Below, in pieces: positions 42,022 to 51,099 of a stretch of DNA of 64,000 nt. The DNA is from CAVROP01 sp050008495. GTDB lineage: Bacteria; Acidobacteriota; Terriglobia; UBA7540. A model generated the notes under the pieces. That model did not search any database. It was not told the DNA's origin and worked only from the letters and a program-made list of their open reading frames with translations. A program made the translations under genes and the position numbers. Position 1 is the stretch's first letter, and every line of letters starts with the position of its first letter. The stretch is from positions 1-64,000 of the forward strand of contig JBEKMN010000011.1 in the NCBI GenBank assembly GCA_050008495.1. The letters are read 5' to 3'.

Positions 42022-43035
42022 CTATCGGGAGTTTCCGCGGCCGACGGCGTGAAGCACAAGGTCGGCAAGAGCCCGGATAAATGTGGGCGATTCATTCAAA
42101 CCTTGCGTGACATGAAATTGCTGGATCGAGAGACGTTCGGCGAATTCGCGGGCTTCGATATTGATTTCGTAAAGCGTTTCAACGTGGTCGGAAACGAAGG
42201 AAATCGGCACCACGAGAACTCGCTCGCTGTGACTTGACGCAAGCGTCTGGAGGGCTTCGTGAAGTGAAGGCCCCAGCCACCGCCCCGGACCGGAGCGGCT
42301 CTGGTAGCAGATGCTGTGCGGGTTCGGCCACGCGCCCCGTTCCCTGACCAATCGTACGGTGGCCTCAATCTGGGTTTGGTACGGATCGCCGGCCTTGATG
42401 ACGCTCTCCGGCACACCGTGCGCGCTGAACAGCAAATGCACATCGGAAGGCAGGCGCAAGGCCGAACCGTTCGTTTTACGAAATTCCGCGAGACCTTCGT
42501 TGATCCGCTCGGCGAGCGCTTCAAGGTAAATCGGATGAGTGTGATAATCGCGCACGATTCTCACATCGACGGCTTGGCTGCGCGGGAATTTGCGCTCCCA
42601 CTCGTGCAGGCTGCTGCCCGTGGTCACCACCGAGTATTGAGGGTACAAAGGCAGCAGCACGAGCGTCTGGAATTGGTCACTCAGGACTTGCTGTACCGCC
42701 TCTTCAGTAAGCGGGTGCCAGTAACGCATGGCGACGAAGACGCGCGCCTCGAGAGTCTTGCACAACTCGCTCTCCAGCCGGCTTGCCTGGAGCTCCGTCA
42801 GTTCCCGGATGGGAGACTTGCCCCCAATCTGCGCGTAGTGATCTTGAACTCGCCGGGCCCGCCGCGACGACACTAGCCGGGCCAGCGGCTCGCGCGCCAG
42901 CCGGGCAAACGGAAAGTCAATGATGTCGGGATCGCAAAAGAGGTTATAGAGGAAAGGCTCAACCGCCTCCAGCGAGTCCGGCCCGCCCAATTGAAATGCG
43001 ACTACCCCTACCTTGTTAACGTTAACTGGATTCAC
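42022..43035 (-). CDS. hemH: Ferrochelatase
   Basis: A 337-residue HemH-family enzyme that inserts Fe2+ into a porphyrin or coproporphyrin, near the last step of haem synthesis. The invariant H206 (LLFSAHGVPE) and E286 (SDHVETLYEI) of the metal site are present, as are the N-terminal VVAFQLGGPDSLEAVEPFL and the YQSRSGPGRWLGPS segment. Length is normal and no C-terminal [2Fe-2S] cysteine set is seen. The start is a GTG. No other haem gene is nearby, so it appears to be a single-gene unit. Confidence 0.93.
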   Translation of the reverse strand: MNPVNVNKVGVVAFQLGGPDSLEAVEPFLYNLFCDPDIIDFPFARLAREPLARLVSSRRARRVQDHYAQIGGKSPIRELTELQASRLESELCKTLEARVFVAMRYWHPLTEEAVQQVLSDQFQTLVLLPLYPQYSVVTTGSSLHEWERKFPRSQAVDVRIVRDYHTHPIYLEALAERINEGLAEFRKTNGSALRLPSDVHLLFSAHGVPESVIKAGDPYQTQIEATVRLVRERGAWPNPHSICYQSRSGPGRWLGPSLHEALQTLASSHSERVLVVPISFVSDHVETLYEINIEAREFAERLSIQQFHVTQGLNESPTFIRALADLVLHAVGRGNSR

Positions 43036-43191
43036 TCTGCGCCCTTGGTTCCTATCTTGTATTATCCTATACGGTGGTGCAGAACCGCAACCACCAGGCT
43101 GTTGGGTAGTGTCTCAGTTTGAAACAGAGGCGGCTTGACCAAGCTGCGGAGAAAGGCTATCTGTCATCCTGAGCGGAGCGTTGGGGAACCC

Positions 43192-43965
43192 ATGACAAAT
43201 CAATCCAATCAGAGTGAGGCTCGTTTTCGCGGCCAGGTAGCTTTGGTCGTGGGTGGCGCGCAAGGGATCGGCAAAGCAATCGCGCGAAGATTGGCTCGCG
43301 AGGGCGCAGCAGTGGTGATCGCAGACGTCGACAAAGAAATGATGGCCCGTACTGTCTCCGAAATCTCGGTGGAGGGCTGGAATGTTCGTGGGCTATTCTG
43401 CAACGTGCTCAAGCCACGCCAAGTGGAGAAGATGGTGGGGAAAGTGATTGATCAGTTCAAGCAGATCGACGTGCTGATGTACGTGGCGGGCGTAGGTAAA
43501 GGGGTCGCCTTCCTCGACACCGACGAGAAACTCTGGGACTGGACGCTCGATACCAATCTCAAGGGAGCCTTCCTGGTTTCGCGCGCCGTCGTACCGCACA
43601 TGATTAGGCAGCGACGCGGCAAGCTTGTATTTATGGCGTCCACGAATGCCTGGGATGCGGAAGCGGAGCTTGCACCCTACAACGCTTCCAAGGCGGGCAT
43701 CTTTCTCTTGGCTAAAACGTTGGCTCGTGAGTTGGGCCATTACGGAATTAACTCAAACGCCCTTGGCCCGGGCCTGATTCGTACGCGGCTGTCGGAACCC
43801 TTCTTGGCGGATCCGAAGTTCATGAAAAAATACGAAGCGCTTATTCCGGTGGGTAGAGTCGGAACGCCGGAAGACGTCGCCGGGCCTGCCGCTTTCCTGG
43901 CATCGCGCGACGCGGACTATGTGAACGGAGTGCTGCTCTTTGTGGATGGGGGCCAATTGGCGTGA
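43192..43965 (+). CDS. Short-chain dehydrogenase/reductase (FabG-like)
   Basis: A 257-residue SDR. The nucleotide-binding loop is GGAQGIG (21-27) after VALVV, D45 (VVIADVD) suggests NAD(H) preference, and the catalytic residues are N122, S150, Y163 and K167 (YNASK). The usual NNAG motif is replaced by YVAGVG. The C-terminus VLLFVDGGQLA is typical. The substrate is unknown: 3-oxoacyl-ACP or a sugar/polyol are both possible. Just before the ATG lies half of a TCATCCTGAGCG repeat, which creates a spurious N-terminal extension. Confidence 0.85.
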   Translation: MTNQSNQSEARFRGQVALVVGGAQGIGKAIARRLAREGAAVVIADVDKEMMARTVSEISVEGWNVRGLFCNVLKPRQVEKMVGKVIDQFKQIDVLMYVAGVGKGVAFLDTDEKLWDWTLDTNLKGAFLVSRAVVPHMIRQRRGKLVFMASTNAWDAEAELAPYNASKAGIFLLAKTLARELGHYGINSNALGPGLIRTRLSEPFLADPKFMKKYEALIPVGRVGTPEDVAGPAAFLASRDADYVNGVLLFVDGGQLA

Positions 43966-44145
43966 AAATTACCCTGTTAGAGGCGAGTGGGCACGGGTAA
44001 ACGGGACGACCCTCTCCCCGAGGGAGACTGCGTGACAATTCCTTTTGCATGTCATTCCGAGGAGTACCCATGGGCTTGCAGCCCGCCCGAGTGAATGAGA
44101 GATGGCCTCAATGGGCGTGGTAATGTCCGTGCCCTCGCGCAATGA

Positions 44146-44253
44146 CTAGTAACTCAGCAGCGAGCGGCGCAGGTAGTCGATGATGACCGCTTCCTTGCCC
44201 ACCTGCGCAAAGTAGGCCACCTGGTCATAACCCGTCGTGCTTCTCCCCGCGCC
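44146..44253 (-). pseudogene. Possible C-terminal remnant of an unidentified gene
   Basis: The minus strand reads GYDQVAYFAQVGKEAVIID then YLRRSLLSY and a stop, about 35 codons, with an in-frame TGA immediately upstream at 44254. The composition looks like the end of a real globular enzyme rather than a random frame, and there is no start codon or upstream homology domain. I cannot name the parent family. Confidence 0.3.
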
Positions 44254-44467
44254 TCAGTGAGGTGGCGGCAACTCGCTGCCGCTGTGGTCTGAACGGCGAG
44301 TGCAAACTCTGTTTTGCGCCACCCGCCTCGCCCCGCTCCCCGCCCGCCCTCCTAATCTCACCGCTCGATTTTTTGGGCTTGACGGGTGGCACTTGCTAGG
44401 CTAGAATGCTGGAGGCAGGGCAGCCCTGCGCCCGGTCCGGCTCACAAGCATGCTAAGTTCCGGCAAG

Positions 44468-44697
44468 GGAACAAAGCGAGAATGTCTATGAAAACAAAGG
44501 ATCGGTCCAGAAATCTACCACCCCTGGCCCCTCCTTGTCCAAGGAGGGGGAACTTCAATCTCCCCTCCTCGGATGAGGAGGGGTGGGGGTGGTGGGACTT
44601 TGCGTCCTTGGCGTTCTTTGCGCCTTGGCGTGAAACCGGTTTCTTAATGTCGAAAACGACGGAACAAAGCGAGAATGTCTATGAAAACAAAGGATCG
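44468..44697. repeat. Exact 37-bp direct repeat flanking a 156-bp insert
   Basis: GGAACAAAGCGAGAATGTCT and the following 17 bp occur identically at 44468-44504 and 44661-44697. The 156 bp between them hold a CCACCCCTGGCCCC inverted repeat (44516-44600) and a CTTTGCGTCCTTGGCG stretch (44603-44646). The second copy directly precedes the ATG at 44701. Confidence 0.92.
44516..44600. repeat. CCACCCCTGGCCCCTCC inverted repeat
   Basis: TACCACCCCTGGCCCCTCC and its own hairpin partner AAGGAGGGGG are followed by CCCCTCCTCGGATGAGGAGG and GGGGGTGGTGGGA. The outer CCACC and GGTGG pair and each half is a hairpin. It lies inside the segment flanked by the 37-bp direct repeats. Confidence 0.8.
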
Positions 44698-44700
44698 TCG

Positions 44701-46185
44701 ATGTTGAAGATGCGCTTTTTGCTTGCCATTGCCGTCTTCACCCCGTTGACCCTTGGGGCCTTCCTCGCGCCGCGTGCGGTTGTTCGCTTTGCCGGGTATT
44801 TGGGAGGGCGTCAGAAGGACTCGCCGAACGCCATCGCTTTGGATCGAGAGGGATACATTTACGTCGTGGGGCAGACGGATTCTCCGGACTTCCCGTCCAC
44901 CTCTCGAGCCCTCAGGCCGCGCTCAGGCGTGAACAATGATGACTGGGTCGGCTTCGCCGCGAAAATAAGTCCGGGCGCGGGGCGAGTTGTCTACTCGACC
45001 TTCATCGGCGGAAGCTATCGGACGGTTGTCAATGCGGTTGCAGTGGATCAGTCTGGAGACGCCTTTGTGGCTGGGACCACATGCTCCTCCAATTTTCCTG
45101 CCACGGCGAACGCCTTCCAAGCGCGCGCTCCGGGAGGCGGAAAGGGGGTCGAGGGATGCGACGCCTTCGTGGCCAAACTCGATCCCGCCGGTTCGCGGTA
45201 CCTCTACGCCACCTATCTTGGCGGCTCTGGGCCAGACACGGCCACCTCGCTTTGGGTTGATCCTAACGGCAACGCTTGGGTGGCCGGATTCACCTCCTCG
45301 CCGGACTTTCCCGTCACGCCGGACGCAATGGCGACACATCTCAAGGGTGCAAAGGATGGGTTCCTGGCTGAGCTCGACCCGAAGGGTGAACACCTTTTGT
45401 ACGGCACCTACGTAGGAGGAGCCGGAGGCGACTCAATTCAATCCATCGCCGGCAGCGGAGACGGCATTCTCTATCTGGCTGGAATGTCGAATTCCGCAGA
45501 TTTCTTAACATCAGGCAAGATCGAGGACTCTGAGGGGTTCGTCCTTCCCTTCTCGCTCGACCATCGGTCCCGGGCCGGGCCGGTTTTGCCCCTTGGGGGT
45601 GCGGGATATTCAACGGCGTCGGCAATCGCTATCGGGGCAAACGGAGACGTCTATCTTGCAGGGACGACGGCATCCCGAGATTTCCTCACCACTGCCGATG
45701 CATTCGAGCGTCGCCTGGCAGGCCGCACGGAAGCATTCTGGGCCAGGCTCCGGCGAGACAAGCAGTCCGGGCGCCTGCGCGTCCTGTACGCGACGCTGGT
45801 GGGAGGCTCGCAGGGTACGTCAGGGGATGCGATTACCGTGGACCGGAATGGCTCGGTGATGGTTGCAGGACGCACCACTTCGGCCGATTTCCCGGTGACC
45901 GCCACGGCGCTAACGCCAAAACTAGGCCGGTCTGAGGATGGATATATTGTCCGATTCTCCCCCGCCCCCCCTCGCCTCGACTTCGCCACCTTCCTCGCCG
46001 GAGGCTCCGCCGAAACTTATTTGAATGAGGGAGTCAAAGGCCTCGCCACCGATGAACGGGGAAACCTCTACGTCGCCGCGACGGTCAACGAGCCCGCTTT
46101 TTCCGGAACACCCTGCGCCTTGGCGCCCCGCCCCGCAGGCAACACCGAAGTGTTTCTCCTCGAGCTCACTTTCGCTGAACACTAA
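44701..46185 (+). CDS. Secreted SBBP-repeat beta-propeller protein
   Basis: A 494-residue exported protein (signal MRFLLAIAVFTPLTLGAFLA) made of repeated SBBP units: a YLGG-type strand, then DSPNAIALDREGYIYVVGQT and DSPDFPSTSRAL, recurring as NAVAVDQSGDAFVAGTT, TSLWVDPNGNAWVAGFT, SAIAIGANGDVYLAGTT and DAITVDRNGSVMVAGRT. The repeats form a surface beta-propeller of unknown ligand, common in Acidobacteriota. The frame is open to 44386, but that part crosses the direct-repeat insert, so ATG 44701 (or 44710) is preferred. Confidence 0.83.
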   Translation: MLKMRFLLAIAVFTPLTLGAFLAPRAVVRFAGYLGGRQKDSPNAIALDREGYIYVVGQTDSPDFPSTSRALRPRSGVNNDDWVGFAAKISPGAGRVVYSTFIGGSYRTVVNAVAVDQSGDAFVAGTTCSSNFPATANAFQARAPGGGKGVEGCDAFVAKLDPAGSRYLYATYLGGSGPDTATSLWVDPNGNAWVAGFTSSPDFPVTPDAMATHLKGAKDGFLAELDPKGEHLLYGTYVGGAGGDSIQSIAGSGDGILYLAGMSNSADFLTSGKIEDSEGFVLPFSLDHRSRAGPVLPLGGAGYSTASAIAIGANGDVYLAGTTASRDFLTTADAFERRLAGRTEAFWARLRRDKQSGRLRVLYATLVGGSQGTSGDAITVDRNGSVMVAGRTTSADFPVTATALTPKLGRSEDGYIVRFSPAPPRLDFATFLAGGSAETYLNEGVKGLATDERGNLYVAATVNEPAFSGTPCALAPRPAGNTEVFLLELTFAEH

Positions 46186-46364
46186 TGGCCGCCGGCCTTG
46201 GAAAGCGCGCCTACGCATGTCAAAAGTTTTTGCCCTGCAAGCAAGTCCAAGCCATGGCGAGATAAACCGGCCGATGCGACCCTTGCCGCCAAGCGCCGGT
46301 AGGTGTACGATGCGTGTCGGAGATAGAGTTGGAGTTGAGTAATCCGAGATAAGAGGTCGTCATC

Positions 46365-48305
46365 ATGATTGCCCGCTTGCGCATTCCCGCCCTATTTGCG
46401 GCAGCGTGTTTATTGGCCGTGTCCGCGCTCGCCCAGTTTTCAACAACCGCGGATCCCCTCGCACCCGGACTCGGGGACAGCAATGTTTTCAATTTTCAAC
46501 AATGGCCCGTGGCGGGCCAGGTGAAGACACTTCGGGGCGACCCGGTGGTTCATGCCAGGGTCGAGGTGGCGCCGACGAACACCGGGGCTGAGTTCCGAGT
46601 TTTGATGACCGACATGCAGGGCAAGTTTAATACCTTGTACATGCTGAAAACGGCGATGGATTCGGTGAAGGACTTTTCCTTCGAGGTTACTGTCACTAAG
46701 AAAGGATTCCTCAAAGCTCACTCAGTCATTGAATTCAGCGGCTCAAGCAAGGCTTGGGTGATTCCCGTCACCCTTCGTACACCCGTAGAGGACCCGGACC
46801 TGCTCCCCCAAGCCGACCTGATATCAGGGCTGGCGCCGAAGCTGAGCAAGCTGAAGGCCTCAGACGGGCTCTCGGCAGCCGGAGAGAAGGACTATGCGCG
46901 CGGCGTGGCGGAGTTCGTGGAGATGAAAAAGCCGGAGCGGGCATTGACCTACTTCACCAAGGTGACCCGCCGGGATCCCTCCTGTCTGTCCTGCAAAACC
47001 ATGCTTGGACTGGCTGAGCTCGCCTCCAGTGATTGGGACGGAGCCCTGCGCAGCTTCGTCGAAGTCTGCCAGAAGATGCTGCCGGACGGGAGCCCGGGAC
47101 GGCCGGAACCCTTCGTCGCCTTGGGAGTGATGCAGAGCTGGCAGTATGAGCCGAAAGAAGCGGCAGGGTATTTCGTTACGGCGCTCAAGTTCGCGCCCCA
47201 GGACGCCCTCGCCCTTCAGGAACTGGGCCGCTCGCAGTTGCTGATTCAGAATTGGCTGTCGGCGGTCGAATATCTGGGCAAGGCCCTGGCGGCCGGCGCT
47301 AATCCTGAGGTGCGTCTGCTGTACGTCGAGGCTCTGCTGGGCGCGGGCCAATACCAGGCAGCGAATACGGAGATGGCCCGGTACCTTAACAGGCGCGACG
47401 TGAAAACCATGCCATTACGCGTCCGCCAGCTATGGGCGGAGGTTGAAAATCGGAAGAAGATTGACGCAGTTTACGCCAAGGCGAAGAGCGCTCCGCGGCT
47501 CGACTATCTCCGCCACCCTCCTCTTGATCTCGAGGGATTAGAGCCTGCCACCGACCAGAAGCCTTTGGAGTCCGTCCTCAAAGCCGTGGGCCAGAACGTG
47601 GCGGAAGCGTTTGCCAAACTCCCCAACACAAGTTCGCTGGAAGAGATTCACCAGGAAAAGCTGGTGCACAAGCAAAAGGTGGGCGCCACGCTGGATCAGA
47701 AGTTCCGCTATCTGTGCTTCACTCCGGACGAAGACTTTGGCCCGGGCTTCAATGAGTTTCGTGCCGATCAATCCGGACTGCAAGCTGCACCGAAGGGCCT
47801 GGGCGAAGGGTTCATGCTCACTTCAGGGTTCGCCTCAGCCTCGCTCGTTTTCCATCCCATGTATCAGCCGCAATCTGACTTTCATTATCTTGGGCGGCAG
47901 AAAGTGAACGGCCATGATAACTACCTGGTTGCCTTCGCCCAGCAACCCGCCAAGGCGCGATTGAACGGGACATTCAAGTCCGGGGGGGTTAGTTTGACCA
48001 CCTTCACTCAGGGTTTGGCCTGGATTGATTGTCACAACTATCAAATTACCCGGCTCCGAACTGACCTGCTGAGGCCCTTGCCGGAAGTCAAACTGGAAGG
48101 TCAAACCACCGAGATCGCGTACGCTGAAGTGCACTTCAAAGGCATGCCGGAAGGATTCTGGGTACCCAGGCAAGTCACCGTGACCGTCGATTGGAACGGC
48201 AAACATCTCCGCAACGAGCACCACTACTCCGAGTTCAAGCTCTTCCAGGTGGAGGCCACCGAGAAGCAAGGAAAACCCAAAGAGCTTAGCCAAAAGAAAC
48301 AGTAG
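46365..48305 (+). CDS. Secreted TPR protein, tandem paralogue A
   Basis: A 646-residue exported protein with a signal peptide (MIARLRIPALFAAACLLAVSALAQ is the region), a carboxypeptidase-regulatory-like beta-domain (about 45-135: VAGQVKTLRGDPVVHARVEV), a TPR region (about 170-340) containing a CLSC pair, and a beta-rich C-terminal half ending in the EIAYAEVHFKGMPEGFWVP region. I do not recognise the C-terminal domain; its repeated strands and tryptophans suggest a lipoprotein-localisation or VWA-like sheet. It is clearly homologous over its whole length to the next gene. Confidence 0.8.
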   Translation: MIARLRIPALFAAACLLAVSALAQFSTTADPLAPGLGDSNVFNFQQWPVAGQVKTLRGDPVVHARVEVAPTNTGAEFRVLMTDMQGKFNTLYMLKTAMDSVKDFSFEVTVTKKGFLKAHSVIEFSGSSKAWVIPVTLRTPVEDPDLLPQADLISGLAPKLSKLKASDGLSAAGEKDYARGVAEFVEMKKPERALTYFTKVTRRDPSCLSCKTMLGLAELASSDWDGALRSFVEVCQKMLPDGSPGRPEPFVALGVMQSWQYEPKEAAGYFVTALKFAPQDALALQELGRSQLLIQNWLSAVEYLGKALAAGANPEVRLLYVEALLGAGQYQAANTEMARYLNRRDVKTMPLRVRQLWAEVENRKKIDAVYAKAKSAPRLDYLRHPPLDLEGLEPATDQKPLESVLKAVGQNVAEAFAKLPNTSSLEEIHQEKLVHKQKVGATLDQKFRYLCFTPDEDFGPGFNEFRADQSGLQAAPKGLGEGFMLTSGFASASLVFHPMYQPQSDFHYLGRQKVNGHDNYLVAFAQQPAKARLNGTFKSGGVSLTTFTQGLAWIDCHNYQITRLRTDLLRPLPEVKLEGQTTEIAYAEVHFKGMPEGFWVPRQVTVTVDWNGKHLRNEHHYSEFKLFQVEATEKQGKPKELSQKKQ

Positions 48306-48355
48306 AACTCGCGCCGGAGGTAATGTCGAGTAATCCGATGTGCTGGGGGCTCGTC

Positions 48356-50284
48356 ATGATGAAGCTGATTTTGCGCATTCACGTCCTCTTTGCTGCCGCG
48401 TTTCTGCTGGGGGGATCCGCGCTCGCGCAGGTTGTTGGCCCCGCCGCGACGCCTGCCCAGGGCTTGAATCTGTACAACATGTGGTTCATTCAGGGCAGGG
48501 TGAAGACGCTCCAGGGTGATCCAGTCGGAGGCGCGAAAGTTTCGATCGTGCCCGTGAACGTCTCTGCCTCACCGCGAAGCCTGTTGACGGACCCCCAAGG
48601 AGAGTTCTGGACCGACTACTCGCTAAATCTCGAGGGTGTCAAAGGATTCACCATCGACCTGAAGGTGGTCAAGAAAGGATACCTCCGGGCTCACGCGATC
48701 ATAACGTTTGAAGAATCAGGAAAGACCTGGGTGATTCCCGTTACTCTGCGAGAAGCGCCGGAGGATCCCAACCTGCTCCCACAGGCCGACCTGATCGCAG
48801 GGCTGGCGCCGAGGTTAAAAAAGCTCACGGCCGCCGACGGGCTCTCGGCTGCCGGGGAAAAGGACTATGCGCGCGGGGTGACGGAGTTCCTGGAAAAGCG
48901 AAGTTCCGAGCGGGCCGTGCCGTTCTTTACCAAGGTGATTCACCAGGATGCTTCCTGCCTGCCTTGCCGCACCATGTTGGCGGTTGCCGAACTCGACTCG
49001 GGAGATTGGGAAGGCGCCTACCGCAATCTCGCCGACGTGTTCGACAAGATCATGGCAGACCACAGCCTGGGACGCCCGGAGCCCCTGGTGGCCTTGGGAA
49101 CGATGGAGAGCTGGAAGCACAATCCCAAGAACGCGGCCGCCTATCTTCTTGAGGCGCTCAAATATGCCCCTCAAGATGTGCTCGCGCTTCAGGAACTGGG
49201 CCGCTCGCAGTTGCTGCTTCGGAATTGGCCCGCTGCCGATGACTTTCTCGGCAAAGCCCTGGCGGCCGGCGCCAAACCCGAAATATGTCTTTTGCGCATC
49301 GAGGCCCTGTTGGGGGAGGATCAATTCCAGGCAGCGGACCAGGAGATGGCTCGTTACCTCGAAGGCCGTGATGTAAAGAAGATGCCCCTTGCGGTGCGTG
49401 CCCTATGGATGAAGATTGATAATCGCAAGAAGATCGAAGCAGACTACGGAAAGGGCAAGTCCAAGGGCGAGGAAGCGCTCGACTACCTCCACCATCCTCC
49501 GCTCGAAATGGAGGGTCTGCAGCCCGCAACCGACCAGACACAGTTGGATCCCATCCTCAGCGCCGTCGGGAAGACCGTGGCGGAGTCTTTCGTCAATTTC
49601 CCGAACACGAGTTCGCTGGAGCAGATTCACCAGGAAAAGCTCCAGCGCAAGAGAAAGACACCCGACACACTCGATCAGAAGTTTCGTTACTTGTGCTTCG
49701 CCCCGGTCCAGTCCTGGGGGCCGGGCTTCGATGAGTACCGTACTGATTTGTTTGGAAGGCAAAAGACACCCGAGGGTCTCGCGGACGGGTTCATGCTCAC
49801 CTCGGGATTTGCCTCGGCGGCGCTTGTCTTCCATCCCCAGTACCAATCGCAAGCAGAGTTCCGCTTCCTCGGCCGGCAGAAGATCAACGGCCGGGAAACC
49901 TATTTGGTGGCCTATGCCCAGCGACCGACAAAAGCGCTATTGACCGGCGCCTTCAAATCCGGTGATACCTCCGTGACGACTTTCTCCCAGGGCTTGGCCT
50001 GGATCGACTCACAGACCTACCAGATCACCCGCCTCCGCAGCGACCTGCTGAAGCCTGTGCAGGAACTCAATTTGCAACGCGAAACAACGGAAATCGCTTA
50101 TGGCGAAGTTCACTTTAAAGACAAGGCCGCGGTATTCTGGGTTCCGCAGCAAGTCACCGTCACCGTCGACTGGAGCAGCAGACACCTCCGCAACCAGCAT
50201 CATTACTCGGATTTCAAACTCTTCCACGTGGACGCCACCGAGAAAGTCGGAGCGCCCAAGGAGGTCGCGCGCCCTTCCAACTAG
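48356..50284 (+). CDS. Secreted TPR protein, tandem paralogue B
   Basis: A 642-residue paralogue of 46365-48305 with the same order of parts: signal peptide, beta-domain (IQGRVKTLQGDPVGGAKVSI), TPRs with a CLPC pair and the C-terminal half (EIAYGEVHFKDKAAVFWVP). The 30 bp upstream also match those of paralogue A (GAGTAATCCGA followed by TCGTCATGAT), so the duplication included the leader. The ATG pair 48356/48359 is preferred over ATG 48323, whose GGAGG is only 3 bp away. Its stop codon overlaps the start of the tricorn remnant (TAGTG). Confidence 0.8.
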   Translation: MMKLILRIHVLFAAAFLLGGSALAQVVGPAATPAQGLNLYNMWFIQGRVKTLQGDPVGGAKVSIVPVNVSASPRSLLTDPQGEFWTDYSLNLEGVKGFTIDLKVVKKGYLRAHAIITFEESGKTWVIPVTLREAPEDPNLLPQADLIAGLAPRLKKLTAADGLSAAGEKDYARGVTEFLEKRSSERAVPFFTKVIHQDASCLPCRTMLAVAELDSGDWEGAYRNLADVFDKIMADHSLGRPEPLVALGTMESWKHNPKNAAAYLLEALKYAPQDVLALQELGRSQLLLRNWPAADDFLGKALAAGAKPEICLLRIEALLGEDQFQAADQEMARYLEGRDVKKMPLAVRALWMKIDNRKKIEADYGKGKSKGEEALDYLHHPPLEMEGLQPATDQTQLDPILSAVGKTVAESFVNFPNTSSLEQIHQEKLQRKRKTPDTLDQKFRYLCFAPVQSWGPGFDEYRTDLFGRQKTPEGLADGFMLTSGFASAALVFHPQYQSQAEFRFLGRQKINGRETYLVAYAQRPTKALLTGAFKSGDTSVTTFSQGLAWIDSQTYQITRLRSDLLKPVQELNLQRETTEIAYGEVHFKDKAAVFWVPQQVTVTVDWSSRHLRNQHHYSDFKLFHVDATEKVGAPKEVARPSN

Positions 50285-50952
50285 TGCGGCACCCCACCGA
50301 GTGGCGCCGGCTTAAAGTGGAGAAGGACTCGCAAGGACACATCGGTTACGTTCACCTGCGCGCCATGGGCTCCGGCGATATCGAGCAGTGGGCGCGTGAG
50401 TTCTATCCCGTCTTCGATCGCCAGGGGCTCATCATCGACGTGCGCCATAACGGCGGGGGCAACATCGATTCCTGGCTGCTATCGAAACTCCAGCGCCAGG
50501 CGTGGTTTTATTGGCAGCCTCGCGTTGGCAATCCCACCTGGAATATGCAGTACGCCTTCCGCGGCCACATGGTGGTGCTCTGCGATCGTTTGACCGCGTC
50601 CGACGGCGAGGCCTTCACCGAAGGCTTTCGACGCCTCGCTCTGGGCAAGGTGATCGGGGTGCGCACCTGGGGTGGCGAGATCTGGCTCTCGGCGAGCAAT
50701 CGGCTTGCCGACAGCGGGATCGCCACGGCCGCCGAGACGGGTGTCTACGGACCGGAAGGTAAATGGCTGATCGAAGGGCACGGGGTGGACCCGGACATAG
50801 TGGTCGATGACCTACCTCATGCGACCTTCGAGGGCAGTGACGCGCAGCTTGACGCCGCCCTTAAACTCCTCCAAGAAGAGATCCGCAAGGATCCGCGGCC
50901 GGTGCCCAAAGCGGCGCCCTACCCGAACAAGGCGTTCAAATATGGGGATTAA
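50284..50952 (+). pseudogene. Truncated C-terminal core of a tricorn-type S41 protease
   Basis: The 222 codons match the last fifth of acidobacterial tricorn-protease homologues: GHIGYVHLRAMGSGDIEQW, IIDVRHNGGGNIDSWLL, the nucleophile region LTASDGEAF and GVYGPEGKWLIEGHGV. Full-length tricorn proteins have about 1000-1100 residues, with two propellers, a PDZ domain and a C1 domain carrying the catalytic histidine; all of that is missing. The fragment begins exactly at the stop of the preceding TPR gene. It keeps the Ser and the ETGVYG Glu but lacks the His, so it should be inactive alone. Confidence 0.8.
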
Positions 50953-50966
50953 ACGGAATGAAAGTC

Positions 50967-51060
50967 GATGTCATCCTGAGCGAAGCGAAGGATCTGCATT
51001 ACTTCGTTTTAAACCGGAACTGCAGATCCTTCGTCGCCTTCGGCTCCTCAGGATGACATC
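50967..51060. repeat. TCATCCTGAGCG-family inverted repeat
   Basis: GATGTCATCCTGAGCGAAGC at 50967 pairs with GGCTCCTCAGGATGACATC ending at 51060; inner arms are GAAGGATCTGCA and TGCAGATCCTTC. Members also occur at 59296-59392, within 56781-57120, and as half-copies at 43160-43180 and 51096-51111. Confidence 0.9.
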
Positions 51061-51099
51061 GGCGGTGGAGGGTTAGCTTTGTTAGCCCTTGGAGACTAG

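Larger units (their letters stand above)
43966..44700. other. Gene-poor region with a gene remnant and repeats
   Basis: This 735-bp gap contains fragments of several dispersed repeats (CCCTCTCCCCGAGGGAG near 44010, GTCATTCCGAGGAG near 44050), a short remnant of a reading frame on the minus strand (44146-44253), and the duplicated leader of the SBBP gene (44468-44697). No intact gene is supported. Confidence 0.6.

Noticed and set aside
50967..51060. CRISPR-like or tRNA-like structure
   Set aside because: It is a single inverted repeat seen elsewhere in the window; there are no regular spacers and no cloverleaf.
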